Source: Rhodococcus rhodochrous
GTDB lineage: Bacteria > Actinomycetota > Actinomycetes > Mycobacteriales > Mycobacteriaceae
Length of the DNA stretch: 64,000 nucleotides
Direction: 5' to 3'
NCBI RefSeq assembly: GCF_900187265.1
Contig: NZ_LT906450.1
Location: forward strand, 620,001-684,000
Position 1 is the stretch's first letter; the number at the start of each line of letters is the position of its first letter. Below, piece after piece: positions 56,554 to 64,000 of this stretch. A model generated the notes under the pieces. That model saw nothing but the letters and a program-made list of their open reading frames with translations, did not search any database and had not been told where the DNA came from. Both the position numbers and the translations under genes were made by a program.

Positions 56554-57460
56554 ACTGGGTTATCTCAGGATCCAGACCACAGACATCGCACGGTGGCGCG
56601 AACTCGTCGTCGACGGACTCGGCATGGCGATCGGTACCGGGCCGGAACCCGACGGCCTGTACCTGCGTGTCGACGAACGGCGGGCACGCCTGATCGTGTT
56701 GCCCGGTGAGGTCGACAATGCGCTCGCCGTGGGCTGGGAGGTGCGCGACGAGTTCGCGCTGCGTCGAGTGCGCGAAGCGGTCGAGAAGGCCGGCATCGCC
56801 GTCGAGGTCCTCTCCGAGGAGGAGTCGACCTATCGCGACGCCGAGCAGGTCATCGCATTCGACGATCCGGGCGGCACCCGCACCGAGGTCTTCTTCGGTC
56901 CGGTGCTCGACCACAGCCCGGTCGTGACGCCGTTCGCCGGTGTCTTCCACACCGGTGAGGAAGGGCTCGGCCACGTCGTCCTGCCCACCGCAGCGTTCGG
57001 GGAGTCGTACGAGTTCTACACCGAGGCACTCGGTTTCCTGCCGCGCGGAGCGACGCGGCTCGGTGGCCTGTCGGCACCGCCGCCCGTGCGGCGCGTGCGC
57101 TTCCTGGGCGTCAACCGCCGCCACCACAGCCTCGCGTTGTGCCCGGCGCCGCCCACCGCCGAACCGGGTCTCGTGCACCTGATGCTCGAAGTCGAGACGC
57201 TCGACGCGGTCGGTCAGGCCCTGGACCGGGTGAACAAGCTCGGCTTCTCGATCTCGTCGACCCTGGGCCGGCACACCAACGACAAGATGGTCTCCTTCTA
57301 CGTCCGTGCTCCCGGCGGATGGGACATCGAGTTCGGTACCGAGGGCATGCTCGTCGACGAGACCTTCTACACCGCGGAGGAGATCACGGCCGACAGCTAC
57401 TGGGGCCACGACTGGTCGGGTTCCGAGCCCCTCGCGGCGTTCTCGCCGCCGGCAGGCTGA
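56537..57460 (+). CDS. Extradiol dioxygenase, HsaC/BphC paralogue
   Basis: 307 residues, two vicinal-oxygen-chelate modules. All Fe(II) ligands are kept: H146 (G-L-G-H-V-V), H214 (G-L-V-H-L-M) and E265 (W-D-I-E-F-G). Similar in length and layout to HsaC at 7388, so ring meta-cleavage of a catecholic intermediate is expected. The start is reached through the duplicated leader described at 56520. The next gene begins 13 bp after its stop. Confidence 0.9.
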   Translation: MTDIRGLGYLRIQTTDIARWRELVVDGLGMAIGTGPEPDGLYLRVDERRARLIVLPGEVDNALAVGWEVRDEFALRRVREAVEKAGIAVEVLSEEESTYRDAEQVIAFDDPGGTRTEVFFGPVLDHSPVVTPFAGVFHTGEEGLGHVVLPTAAFGESYEFYTEALGFLPRGATRLGGLSAPPPVRRVRFLGVNRRHHSLALCPAPPTAEPGLVHLMLEVETLDAVGQALDRVNKLGFSISSTLGRHTNDKMVSFYVRAPGGWDIEFGTEGMLVDETFYTAEEITADSYWGHDWSGSEPLAAFSPPAG

Positions 57461-57473
57461 CCCCGTCCGTCCG

Positions 57474-58643
57474 ATGACCGCCGACGACGTCCTGGATGCG
57501 GTCCGAGACCTGATCCCCGGAATCGCCGCTCGCGCAGCGGAGACCGACAGACTCGGCCGCGTCCCCGACGGGACGGTCCGTGAACTCGTCGCCGCCGGTG
57601 TGTTCCGCATGCTGCAGCCACGCCGGTACGGCGGGTTCGAGACCGAACCTGCACGCTTCTTCGAGGTCGTGCGGACGATCTCGGCGGCCTGCGGTTCGAC
57701 GGGGTGGATCGCGTCCGTCGTCGGCGTCCACCCCTGGCACCTGGCCCTGTTCCACGATCGGGCGCAGCGCGAGGTCTGGGGTGAGGACGATTCGACGCTC
57801 GTCTCGTCGGCGTACGCCCCGGTGGGCCGTCTGATCCCCGTCGACGACGGATACCGGTTGTCGGGGACGTGGATGTTCTCGTCCGGTTGCCGGTTCGCGT
57901 CCTGGGCGTTGCTCGGCGCCGTGGTGGTCGGATCGGAGGGCAGGCCGGTCGATTTCGTCACGGTGCTCGTGCCCCGCAGCGACTACACGATCCGTGACGT
58001 CTGGAACGTCGTGGGGATGCGCGGGACGAGCAGCGACGAGATCGTCGTCGACGACGTCTTCGTGCCCGACCACCGGGTGAAGAGCAACTACGAGACGTCG
58101 CAACTACGCGGACCGGGCCGGAAGGTGAACACCGGTCCGCTCTACCGCCTTCCGTTCGCCGCGTTGTTCACCACGAGCGTCGCCGTCCCCGTCGTCGGAG
58201 TCGTCGCGGGCTGTTACGACGAGTATCTGTCCTCGATGCGCGAGCGGGTGCGGCTGAGCCTCGGTGGGGGACGGTTCGTCGACGATCCCTTCGCGCAGGT
58301 CGCCGTGGGGCGCGTCGCGTCGGACATCGACGCCGCGACACTGCAACTCGACCGCAACATCCGTGAACTGTGGGAGCTGGCGAAGGCGGGCAGGCAGATC
58401 CCGATGCAGCTGCGACTGCGCACCCGGCGGGATCAGGTGCGCGCCACCGAGCGTGCGGTCGAGGCGATCGACCTGCTGTTCAGGACCGCAGGCGGGACGT
58501 CGTTGTTCCTCGGTGGTGTCGTCGAACGGGCGTGGCGCGACGCGCATGCCGGCAGCGTCCACGTCGCGAACGAACCGGAACGGGCCTATGCGCTGTACGG
58601 GCGGGACGCGTTCGGTCTCCCGGTCGAGGACAATCTGATCTGA
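57474..58643 (+). CDS. HsaA paralogue, flavin-dependent monooxygenase oxygenase component
   Basis: 389 residues, close to the HsaA at 5328: A-A-C-G-S-T-G-W-I-A-S-V-V-G-V-H-P-W-H-L-A-L-F, S-S-A-Y-A-P-V-G, F-S-S-G-C-R-F-A-S-W and R-A-W-R-D-A-H-A-G-S. Expected to use reduced flavin to hydroxylate the phenolic secosteroid or an analogue. It follows the HsaC paralogue with a 13-bp gap and little ribosome site, so coupled translation is likely. Confidence 0.88.
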   Translation: MTADDVLDAVRDLIPGIAARAAETDRLGRVPDGTVRELVAAGVFRMLQPRRYGGFETEPARFFEVVRTISAACGSTGWIASVVGVHPWHLALFHDRAQREVWGEDDSTLVSSAYAPVGRLIPVDDGYRLSGTWMFSSGCRFASWALLGAVVVGSEGRPVDFVTVLVPRSDYTIRDVWNVVGMRGTSSDEIVVDDVFVPDHRVKSNYETSQLRGPGRKVNTGPLYRLPFAALFTTSVAVPVVGVVAGCYDEYLSSMRERVRLSLGGGRFVDDPFAQVAVGRVASDIDAATLQLDRNIRELWELAKAGRQIPMQLRLRTRRDQVRATERAVEAIDLLFRTAGGTSLFLGGVVERAWRDAHAGSVHVANEPERAYALYGRDAFGLPVEDNLI

Positions 58644-58700
58644 CCCCGTACCGGACTCCGGCCGTCCTTCGCACGCGCGAACCGGTGTCGGCAGGGCATG

Positions 58701-58715
58701 TTCCGGTCATCGGGA
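58701..58715. promoter_or_regulatory. Candidate operator upstream of the KstD-family gene
   Basis: TTCCGGTCATCGGGA, matching the 54190 sequence at 13 of 15 positions, 82 bp before the start of the flavoprotein gene. Confidence 0.5.
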
Positions 58716-58797
58716 CGAATCGTATCGCCGTGCCGCGGTGGCGCATAGCGTCCGCGGGAACGCACCGTCACCGTTCCCGTTCGGAAGGAATGCCTCC

Positions 58798-60264
58798 ATG
58801 AGCGCCTCACCGGTCCGCCCGATCTCCGTCCACGACATCGAGACGTGGGATCTCGAATCCAACGTCGTCATAGCAGGTTTCGGCATCGCCGGTGTCTCCG
58901 CCGCCATCGGTGCCGCCGAGAGCGGCGCGGACGTGCTGGTGCTCGAACGTACCGGGGGCGGTGGGGGAGCGGCGGCGTTGTCGGGCGGCATCGTCTACCT
59001 CGGCGGTGGCACGCGACTGCAGAAGGCCTGCGGATTCGACGACACCCCCGAGAACATGAAGACCTTCCTCGCCGCGGCTCTCGGTCCGGGCGTCGACGAG
59101 GCCAAGCTCGACGTCTACTGCGAGGGCAGCGTCGACCACTTCGATTGGCTCGAATCGTGCGGGGTGCCCTACAAGGAAGGGTTCTGGTCGCAGCCCGGCT
59201 GGGAGTGCCCGGAGGACGACTCGCTGATGTACAGCGGCGGCGAGAACGCTGCCCCCTTCTCCTCGCTCGTCGACCCCGCGCCGCGCGGTCACCTCGCCCG
59301 GGTGCCGATGCCGCGCACCGGCGATCAGGGCGCCGGCCACGTGCTCATGACCACCCTCATCGCCAAGGCCGCCGACCTCGGCGTGCGCGTCGAATCCGAC
59401 GTCCGCGTCCAGCGTCTCGTCGTCGACGACACCGGAAGGGTCGTCGGGATCGTCGCCCAGCGTTTCGGCGACACCCTCGCGGTGAGGGCGCGTCGCGGCG
59501 TGGTCCTGGCCACCGGATCGTTCGCCTACAACGACGAGATGATGCAGGCCTACGCGCCTCGGCTGTACCAGCGTCCCGCCGCCACGGTCGAGGAGCACGA
59601 CGGTCGCGGCATCCTCATGGCACAGGCGCTGGGTGCGCGTCTGGCACACATGGACGCGTGCGAGGTCGCCTTCTTCTGCGACCCCCAGCTGATCGCACGC
59701 GGCATCCTCGTCAACGGTCGCGGTCAGCGTTACGTCGCCGAGGACACCTATCCGGGCCGCGTCGGTCAGCTCACCATGTACCAGAACGACAACCAGGCGT
59801 TCCTCGTCCTCGACGAGCAGGCCTACGAGAAGGGGATGGCGGCGCCGAGTTCGAGTCCGCAGTTGCGTCACCGGCCCACCTGGGTGTGTGAGACGGTCGC
59901 CGAACTCGAATCCGAGATGGGACTGCCCGAGGGCGCCCTGACCGCGACGGTGGAGCTGTACAACAAACATGCCGAGCAGGGGACGGATCCGGTCCTCGGG
60001 AAGAAGCCCGAGTGGGTGCGGCCGATCGGGTCCCCGATCGCGGCGATCGACCTGCGGAGCATGACCGGCGGTTTCACCCTGGGCGGACTGCAGACCTCGA
60101 TCGATTCGGAGGTCCTGCATGTCGACGGGGAGCCGATCCCCGGTCTGTACGCCGCGGGTCGCTGCACGTCGGGCCTGTCGGCGTGGGGGTATTGCAGCGG
60201 CATCTCCCTCGGTGACGGGAGCTTCTTCGGGCGGCGGGCCGGCATCCGCGCCGCTGCCTCGTAG
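58798..60264 (+). CDS. FAD-dependent dehydrogenase of the KstD/fumarate reductase family
   Basis: 488 residues. FAD motif V-I-A-G-F-G-I-A-G-V-S-A near residue 24, an L-E-R-T-G-G-G-G-G segment, V-V-L-A-T-G-S-F near 240 and a C-terminal A-A-G-R-C-T-S-G-L-S-A-W-G-Y-C-S-G-I-S-L-G-D-G-S. The last region differs from true KstD (G-H-T-Y-A-G-P-G-A-T), so delta1-dehydrogenation is not assured; it belongs to a sister group of flavoproteins. Context suggests a steroid or its ring fragment. GGAAGGAA lies 8 bp before the ATG at 58798. Confidence 0.83.
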   Translation: MSASPVRPISVHDIETWDLESNVVIAGFGIAGVSAAIGAAESGADVLVLERTGGGGGAAALSGGIVYLGGGTRLQKACGFDDTPENMKTFLAAALGPGVDEAKLDVYCEGSVDHFDWLESCGVPYKEGFWSQPGWECPEDDSLMYSGGENAAPFSSLVDPAPRGHLARVPMPRTGDQGAGHVLMTTLIAKAADLGVRVESDVRVQRLVVDDTGRVVGIVAQRFGDTLAVRARRGVVLATGSFAYNDEMMQAYAPRLYQRPAATVEEHDGRGILMAQALGARLAHMDACEVAFFCDPQLIARGILVNGRGQRYVAEDTYPGRVGQLTMYQNDNQAFLVLDEQAYEKGMAAPSSSPQLRHRPTWVCETVAELESEMGLPEGALTATVELYNKHAEQGTDPVLGKKPEWVRPIGSPIAAIDLRSMTGGFTLGGLQTSIDSEVLHVDGEPIPGLYAAGRCTSGLSAWGYCSGISLGDGSFFGRRAGIRAAAS

Positions 60265-60266
60265 AC

Positions 60267-60313
60267 GACGGGGTGTGTGTGCGGTGCCCGTCCACCGCAC
60301 ACACACCTTCCCC
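60267..60313. terminator. Bidirectional hairpin terminator
   Basis: GGTGTGTGTGCGGTG (60272-60286) and CACCGCACACACACC (60293-60307) form a perfect 15-bp stem with a 6-nt loop, extended outside a TT bulge by GACGG/CCGTC-type pairing. It lies between convergent genes. Confidence 0.82.
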
Positions 60314-60314
60314 G

Positions 60315-60830
60315 TCAGCGGCCGAGATCGAACCCGCCGCGGTAGAACACCATCGGACCGTCGTCGGCGAGGCACTCGAGTTCCGCGACCCGGCCGATGA
60401 CGACATCGTGATCACCCGCGACGTGCACGTCCTCCACCGAGGCGTGCACCCGCAGCAGGACATCCGGCAGCGACGGAGTGCCCCAGCGGGACAGTTCCCA
60501 GTCGAGACCGTCGAACTTCGAACCGCGGCTCGATCCGAAACGCGCGCACAGATCGCTCTGGCCGGCACCGAGCACGTTGACGGTGCACCGGCCGGCGCGG
60601 CGGATCCGCGGCCACGCGCGACCGCGGTGATCCGCGCAGAACAACACGAGGGGCGGCTCGAGCGAGACCGACGCGAACGACTGGCACGCGAAGCCTGTGG
60701 GTCCGTCCTCGTCGAGACCGGTCACGACGGTGACGCCGCTCGCGAACCGTCCCATGGCGCGTCGCATCTCGTCGGCGCCGGGCAGCTCGATGTCGTAACC
60801 GATGTCGCGGGTCGGTATCCGGGTCTGCAT
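60315..60830 (-). CDS. Flavin reductase, HsaB paralogue
   Basis: 171 residues of the flavin reductase-like domain. R-F-A-S-G-V-T-V-V-T-G-L near residue 29, G-F-A-C-Q-S-F-A-S-V-S-L-E-P-P-L-V-L near 47 and V-F-Y-R-G-G-F at the end parallel HsaB (8287). It is the natural flavin supplier for the HsaA-like proteins at 55307 and 57474. The ATG at 60830 is preferred because GGAG lies 8 bp upstream; a GTG at 60839 would add three residues. Confidence 0.87.
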   Translation of the reverse strand: MQTRIPTRDIGYDIELPGADEMRRAMGRFASGVTVVTGLDEDGPTGFACQSFASVSLEPPLVLFCADHRGRAWPRIRRAGRCTVNVLGAGQSDLCARFGSSRGSKFDGLDWELSRWGTPSLPDVLLRVHASVEDVHVAGDHDVVIGRVAELECLADDGPMVFYRGGFDLGR

Positions 60831-61077
60831 GTGGCTCACTCCGATTCGATCGTGGAGGTCGAGTCCGACCGTCCTTCTCCGACTCCGACGTTATGACCGG
60901 CGAAGGTCGGGACGGGCCGGCTTCTCGCTCAGTGGACGCTCGGATCCGATGCCGTCCCCGCACGACGTCCGGTGCCCGTGCTCCCACCGTTCGGGACCGT
61001 GGGTGAGCTGCGATGCGACAATCTGCCGGGCGGTTCGGTGCAGAATCGACGGGTCGTCATCGCGGAAAGGGGAACCG

Positions 61078-61683
61078 GTGCCCAGAATCGGTAAGGCACG
61101 GGACGGAGCCGAGCCGACCTCGGTCGAACAACGGCGACGACACGTGCGGATCCTCGAGGCCGCAGCGCAGCTGGGGTCCGAGCACGAACTGGCCCGTGTG
61201 CAGATGACCGAGGTGGCGAAGAACGCCGGGGTCGCGATCGGCACCCTGTACCGATACTTTCCGTCGAAGACGCACCTGTTCGTGGCGTTGCTGCTCCACC
61301 GGCTCGAACTCGGCGCCGACCGGCTGCCCGAGAGGAAGCCGGGAACGAGCGCGCGCGAGGCGATCACCGAGACACTCGTCGAGATGACCCGCCGGTTCGT
61401 CGACCGTCCGCGCCTGGCCTCCGCGATGTTGCTGTCCAACAGCACCGCCCCGGCATCGGTGGTGCCGGACTCCGTCGAGGTGAGGCGGACGTTCCACCGG
61501 ATCCTGTTCGAGAAGGCAGGCCTCGACGAGCCGACCGAGGAGGATCGCAACGCCGTGCGGCTGTTGTCGATGTTGTGGTCCGGACTGTTGGTGACCTATC
61601 TCAACGGCGGCGCGACCCTCGAAGAGACCGAGGCCGATGTGCGGAGCAGCTGCGACCTGCTGCTCGCGCACCTGTCCGAGTAG
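61078..61683 (+). CDS. TetR-family regulator, KstR-like
   Basis: 201 residues. Helix-turn-helix M-T-E-V-A-K-N-A-G-V-A-I-G-T-L-Y-R-Y-F-P-S-K-T-H-L near residue 43 differs from the KstR recognition helix (V-A-V-G-T-L-Y-R-Y-F-P-S-K-V-H-L) at very few positions. The C-terminal ligand domain is of similar length. It may read a KstR-like operator or respond to another steroid CoA thioester. GTG start with GGAAAGGGG upstream. I do not call it kstR itself because the usual kstR neighbourhood is absent. Confidence 0.84.
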   Translation: MPRIGKARDGAEPTSVEQRRRHVRILEAAAQLGSEHELARVQMTEVAKNAGVAIGTLYRYFPSKTHLFVALLLHRLELGADRLPERKPGTSAREAITETLVEMTRRFVDRPRLASAMLLSNSTAPASVVPDSVEVRRTFHRILFEKAGLDEPTEEDRNAVRLLSMLWSGLLVTYLNGGATLEETEADVRSSCDLLLAHLSE

Positions 61684-61692
61684 GGACCCGAA

Positions 61693-61739
61693 ACGACGCG
61701 AGTCCCCCTGCGCGGTCTGCGGAGAAGGACTCACGTCGT
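61693..61739. terminator. Hairpin terminator between the TetR and acyl-CoA dehydrogenase genes
   Basis: ACGACGCGAGTCC / GGACTCACGTCGT, 13-bp arms with one G-T-type mismatch and a 21-nt loop, between convergent genes. Confidence 0.65.
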
Positions 61740-61752
61740 CGGTGCGAGAAGG

Positions 61753-62883
61753 CTATCCGGCCGCACCGATCGGGGGTGCGGTGTCCAGGACGTCCCCGAG
61801 GGTGGCCGCCGTCGCGTCGGCGCCGCCGAAGGTGAACGCCAGCTGCCGTCCCCACAGGAAGTAGCGGTGGATGGGGTAGTCGATGTCGGCGCCGATACCG
61901 CCGTGCAGGTGCTGGCCGGTCAGACCGACCCGCACACTCCCGCGCGACGCCCACCACTTCGCGACCAGCGCGGCGGACTCGGCTTCGTCCTCGCGTCCGA
62001 CGTCGAGCAGCCATGCGGCCCTGCGCATCGTGAGGCGGATCGCCTCGGTGTCGAGGTAGGCGTCGGCTGCGCGCAACGCGACCGCCTGGTTGGTCGACAG
62101 CGGCCGGCCGAACTGCACGCGCTCGGAGGTGTACTTCGCCGTCGCCCGCAGCGTCTCTTCGCACACGCCGAGCGCCACGGCGGCCAGGGCGACGCGGATA
62201 CGACGCCGGGTCCAGGCCGCGATCTGCTCCCCGTCGCCGGGCAGGACGTCCTCGGCTCCGATGTGCGCGTCGGTGAACCGCACGGCCGCTTCGGCGCCGC
62301 GACCGGTCACCTCCACCGGGGTGGCCTCGACGCCGGTCGCATCCACGGGGGCGATGACGACGGCGACCGAGTCGTCGTCGCACCGGACGGGGACGACCAC
62401 TCCCGCGATGGCGGGCGCCCACGGCACGGACGGAATCTCCCCGCTGATGACGAGGTCGTCGCCCTTGCGGATGGCGGTGACGGTGGGGCTCGCCCCGGGG
62501 GTGTCGTCGAACGCGCCGGTCAGGACGACGGAACCGTCGAGGAGCCCCGGCAGGAACCGGGCGGTCTGGGTGCTCGAACCGAAGTGGGCGAGCGGGAGAG
62601 CGGCGCCGGCGACGGCCGACCACACGGGGACGGGGGCGACGCGACGGCCTTGCTGCTGCAGGATCGTCGTCAGCCCCAGCATCCCCATGCCGGCGCCACC
62701 GGCGGATTCGGGCAGGGCGAGTCCGAGCAGCCCGGAGTCGGCGAGGGCCTTCCACAGGGTGGCGTCGAAACCGCCCTCGGTGCGCTCCACCTCCACGACC
62801 CGTTCGACTGCGGCGAGAGAGCCGAAGACCTGCGAGGCGAGGTCTTCGACCGCGATCAGATCGTCGTCGAGTTCGAATTCCAT
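61753..62883 (-). CDS. Acyl-CoA dehydrogenase subunit, FadE27/FadE28-like
   Basis: 376 residues. Acyl-CoA dehydrogenase domains with V-Q-F-G-R-P-L-S-T-N-Q-A-V-A near residue 240 and H-L-H-G-G-I-G-A-D-I-D-Y-P-I-H-R-Y near 318, the layout of one subunit of the heterotetrameric steroid side-chain dehydrogenases (ChsE type). ATG at 62883 lies one base after the partner gene's stop, so the two are coupled. Confidence 0.84.
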   Translation of the reverse strand: MEFELDDDLIAVEDLASQVFGSLAAVERVVEVERTEGGFDATLWKALADSGLLGLALPESAGGAGMGMLGLTTILQQQGRRVAPVPVWSAVAGAALPLAHFGSSTQTARFLPGLLDGSVVLTGAFDDTPGASPTVTAIRKGDDLVISGEIPSVPWAPAIAGVVVPVRCDDDSVAVVIAPVDATGVEATPVEVTGRGAEAAVRFTDAHIGAEDVLPGDGEQIAAWTRRRIRVALAAVALGVCEETLRATAKYTSERVQFGRPLSTNQAVALRAADAYLDTEAIRLTMRRAAWLLDVGREDEAESAALVAKWWASRGSVRVGLTGQHLHGGIGADIDYPIHRYFLWGRQLAFTFGGADATAATLGDVLDTAPPIGAAG

Positions 62884-62884
62884 G

Positions 62885-64000
62885 TCAGCTCCTCGTCTCG
62901 GCGGGTGTCTTCGTTGCGGCAGCGTCGGGGCTCGTAGGGGCGTCTGCGACACCGGGGCGCCTACGGGCGCCGAGTGTCATCCCGAGGGTCCGGGCGGCGA
63001 CGATCTCGCGCATCACCTCGTTGCTGCCACCGCCGAAGGTGTTGTTCTGGGCGCGCCGGGCGAGAGCCTCGACCCGGCCCTCGATCACCGCGCCGTGGCT
63101 GCCGGGACGCAGCAGGCCGCGAGCACCGAGCACCTCCTGCAACATGCCGTAGGCCGCGACCACGCCCTCGGTGCCGAAGACCTTCGCGGCGGCCGAATCG
63201 CCGCCGTCGAGCGTGTTCGCCGCGATGTCCGACACCAGGCGCAGGTTGACGAGGTCGGTCGCCGACAGCAGCGCGTAGACCTCGGCGAGCGTCGCGCGCA
63301 CCCACGGGACGTCGAACAGCACACCGGGACCGAACGGCTCGTTCTTCGCCCACGCGAGGACCTCGTCGTACATCTGGTTGGCGATGCCGCCGCGCGCGGC
63401 GAGCGCGACGCGCTCGTGGTTGAGCTGGCTGGTGATCAGGGTCCAGCCCTGGTTGAGCTCGCCGACCACGTTGCTCAGGGGAACGCGGATGTCCTCGTAG
63501 TAGGTCACGGCGGTGCTGATGCCGCCGACGGTCCGGATCTCGGTGGCGGAGAAGCCCGGTGAGGAGGTCGGCACGAGTACGACCGAGATCCCCTTGTGGC
63601 GCGGTGCATCCGGATCGGTGCGGACGGCGAGCCAGACCCAGTCGGCGAAGATCGCGGCGCTCGTGAACAGCTTGTTGCCGTCGATGACGAGTTCGTCGCC
63701 CTCGACACGCGCCCTGGTCTGCAGCGCGGCGAGGTCGGTGCCGGCGCCGGGCTCGGTGTATCCGATCGCGAACTTCAGTTCACCGGTGAGGATCTTGGGC
63801 AGGAAGAAGTCCTTCTGTTCCTGCGTGCCGTACTTCATCAGTGCCGGGGCGACGGTGTTGAGTGTGACCAGCGAGACCGGCGCGCCGGCGCGGATCGTCT
63901 CGTCGTAGAAGACGTAGAGCGCCTCGGGATCCTCCCCGCGTCCGCCGTACTCCTCGGGCCACCCCAGGCCGAGCCAGCCGTCGGCGCCCATCTGCCGGTA
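62885..64000 (-). CDS. Acyl-CoA dehydrogenase subunit, FadE26/FadE29-like (5' end beyond the window)
   Basis: 371 residues are visible; the N-terminus lies past 64000. Q-M-G-A-D-G-W-L-G-L-G-W-P-E-E-Y-G-G near the visible start, F-A-I-G-Y-T-E-P-G-A-G-T-D-L-A-A-L near residue 78 and F-G-G-G-S-N-E-V-M-R-E-I-V-A near 325 match the larger subunit of ChsE-type dehydrogenases, closest in style to FadE26. Its internal ATG at 63991 is not the true start because the family has about 50 residues before that point. A disordered tail rich in Ala, Pro and Thr ends the protein. Confidence 0.84.
   Translation of the reverse strand, partial: YRQMGADGWLGLGWPEEYGGRGEDPEALYVFYDETIRAGAPVSLVTLNTVAPALMKYGTQEQKDFFLPKILTGELKFAIGYTEPGAGTDLAALQTRARVEGDELVIDGNKLFTSAAIFADWVWLAVRTDPDAPRHKGISVVLVPTSSPGFSATEIRTVGGISTAVTYYEDIRVPLSNVVGELNQGWTLITSQLNHERVALAARGGIANQMYDEVLAWAKNEPFGPGVLFDVPWVRATLAEVYALLSATDLVNLRLVSDIAANTLDGGDSAAAKVFGTEGVVAAYGMLQEVLGARGLLRPGSHGAVIEGRVEALARRAQNNTFGGGSNEVMREIVAARTLGMTLGARRRPGVADAPTSPDAAATKTPAETRS

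Noticed and set aside
55226-57961. 911-codon minus-strand frame opposite the monooxygenase and dioxygenase genes
   Set aside because: Antisense to three genes with clear motifs; no recognisable domain.
58798-60264. Calling this gene a second kstD
   Set aside because: The KstD C-terminal Tyr-Gly region is not present, so only family membership is supported.

Overview
The window is about 64 kb of high-GC actinobacterial DNA. Coding is dense, GTG starts are frequent, and many stop/start codons overlap by 1-4 bp. Gene content and order match the steroid (cholesterol/phytosterol) catabolic chromosome region of Rhodococcus and its relatives (Mycobacterium, Gordonia). Rhodococcus is my best inference; the species cannot be fixed from sequence alone. 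No gene-free gap exceeds about 260 bp.

Layout. (1) 1-8.9 kb: ring A/B degradation core. It holds a truncated Tat-exported cholesterol oxidase-like flavoprotein, an hsd4B-like hydratase, kstD, a small Cys-rich protein, kshA, and divergently the hsaA-hsaD-hsaC-hsaB operon. Perfect or near-perfect KstR operators (TnnAACnnGTTnnA) lie before kstD and in the kshA/hsaA divergent promoter. A strong hairpin ends the operon at 8.9 kb. (2) 8.95-16.5 kb: a PRC-barrel protein, then a compact cluster unrelated to steroids (class III aminotransferase, DUF3830, amidase, D-2-hydroxyacid dehydrogenase, two maleate-isomerase/arylmalonate-decarboxylase-like proteins, GntR/FCD regulator). Two identical ATTGTCAACAAT sites sit in its promoters. 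(3) 16.5-19.6 kb: TetR, acetoacetate-decarboxylase-like, aldo/keto reductase and P-loop kinase-like genes. (4) 19.7-29.1 kb and 37.2-42.0 kb: the KstR2-type regulon for the C/D rings and propionate side chain (HIP pathway): fadE33-fadE32-fadE31-echA-fadD3, divergent fadE30-ipdF-kstR2-fadA6, then ipdC-ipdB-ipdA-echA20 and a divergent thiolase. Two ACCAAGC-type palindromes mark the two divergent promoters. (5) 29.2-37.1 kb: an unrelated block splitting that regulon (DUF2277, cstA plus its small YbdD-like partner, crotonase, DUF5996, secreted CocE/NonD hydrolase, F420-type LLM oxidoreductase). (6) 42.1-61.7 kb: a second, paralogous set of steroid-type genes (two acyl-CoA synthetases, MaoC hydratase, second KshA with a second copy of the small Cys-rich protein, SDR, KshB-type reductase, MFS transporter, OYE-like enzyme, IclR regulator, HsaD-like hydrolase, two HsaA-like monooxygenases around an HsaC-like dioxygenase, a KstD-family flavoprotein, HsaB-like reductase, KstR-like TetR). 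(7) 61.7-64 kb: a heteromeric acyl-CoA dehydrogenase pair, the second gene running off the right edge.

How it fits together. KstD and KshA(B) open ring B of 3-ketosteroids. HsaAB hydroxylates the secosteroid, HsaC cleaves ring A and HsaD releases HIP. FadD3 activates HIP, and IpdF, FadE30, EchA20, IpdAB, IpdC, FadA6 and FadE31-33 degrade rings C/D. The second set at 46.7-60.8 kb looks like a separately regulated ring A/B pathway. A shared CCGGTnATCGGGA-type motif in several of its promoters is the least expected signal in the window.
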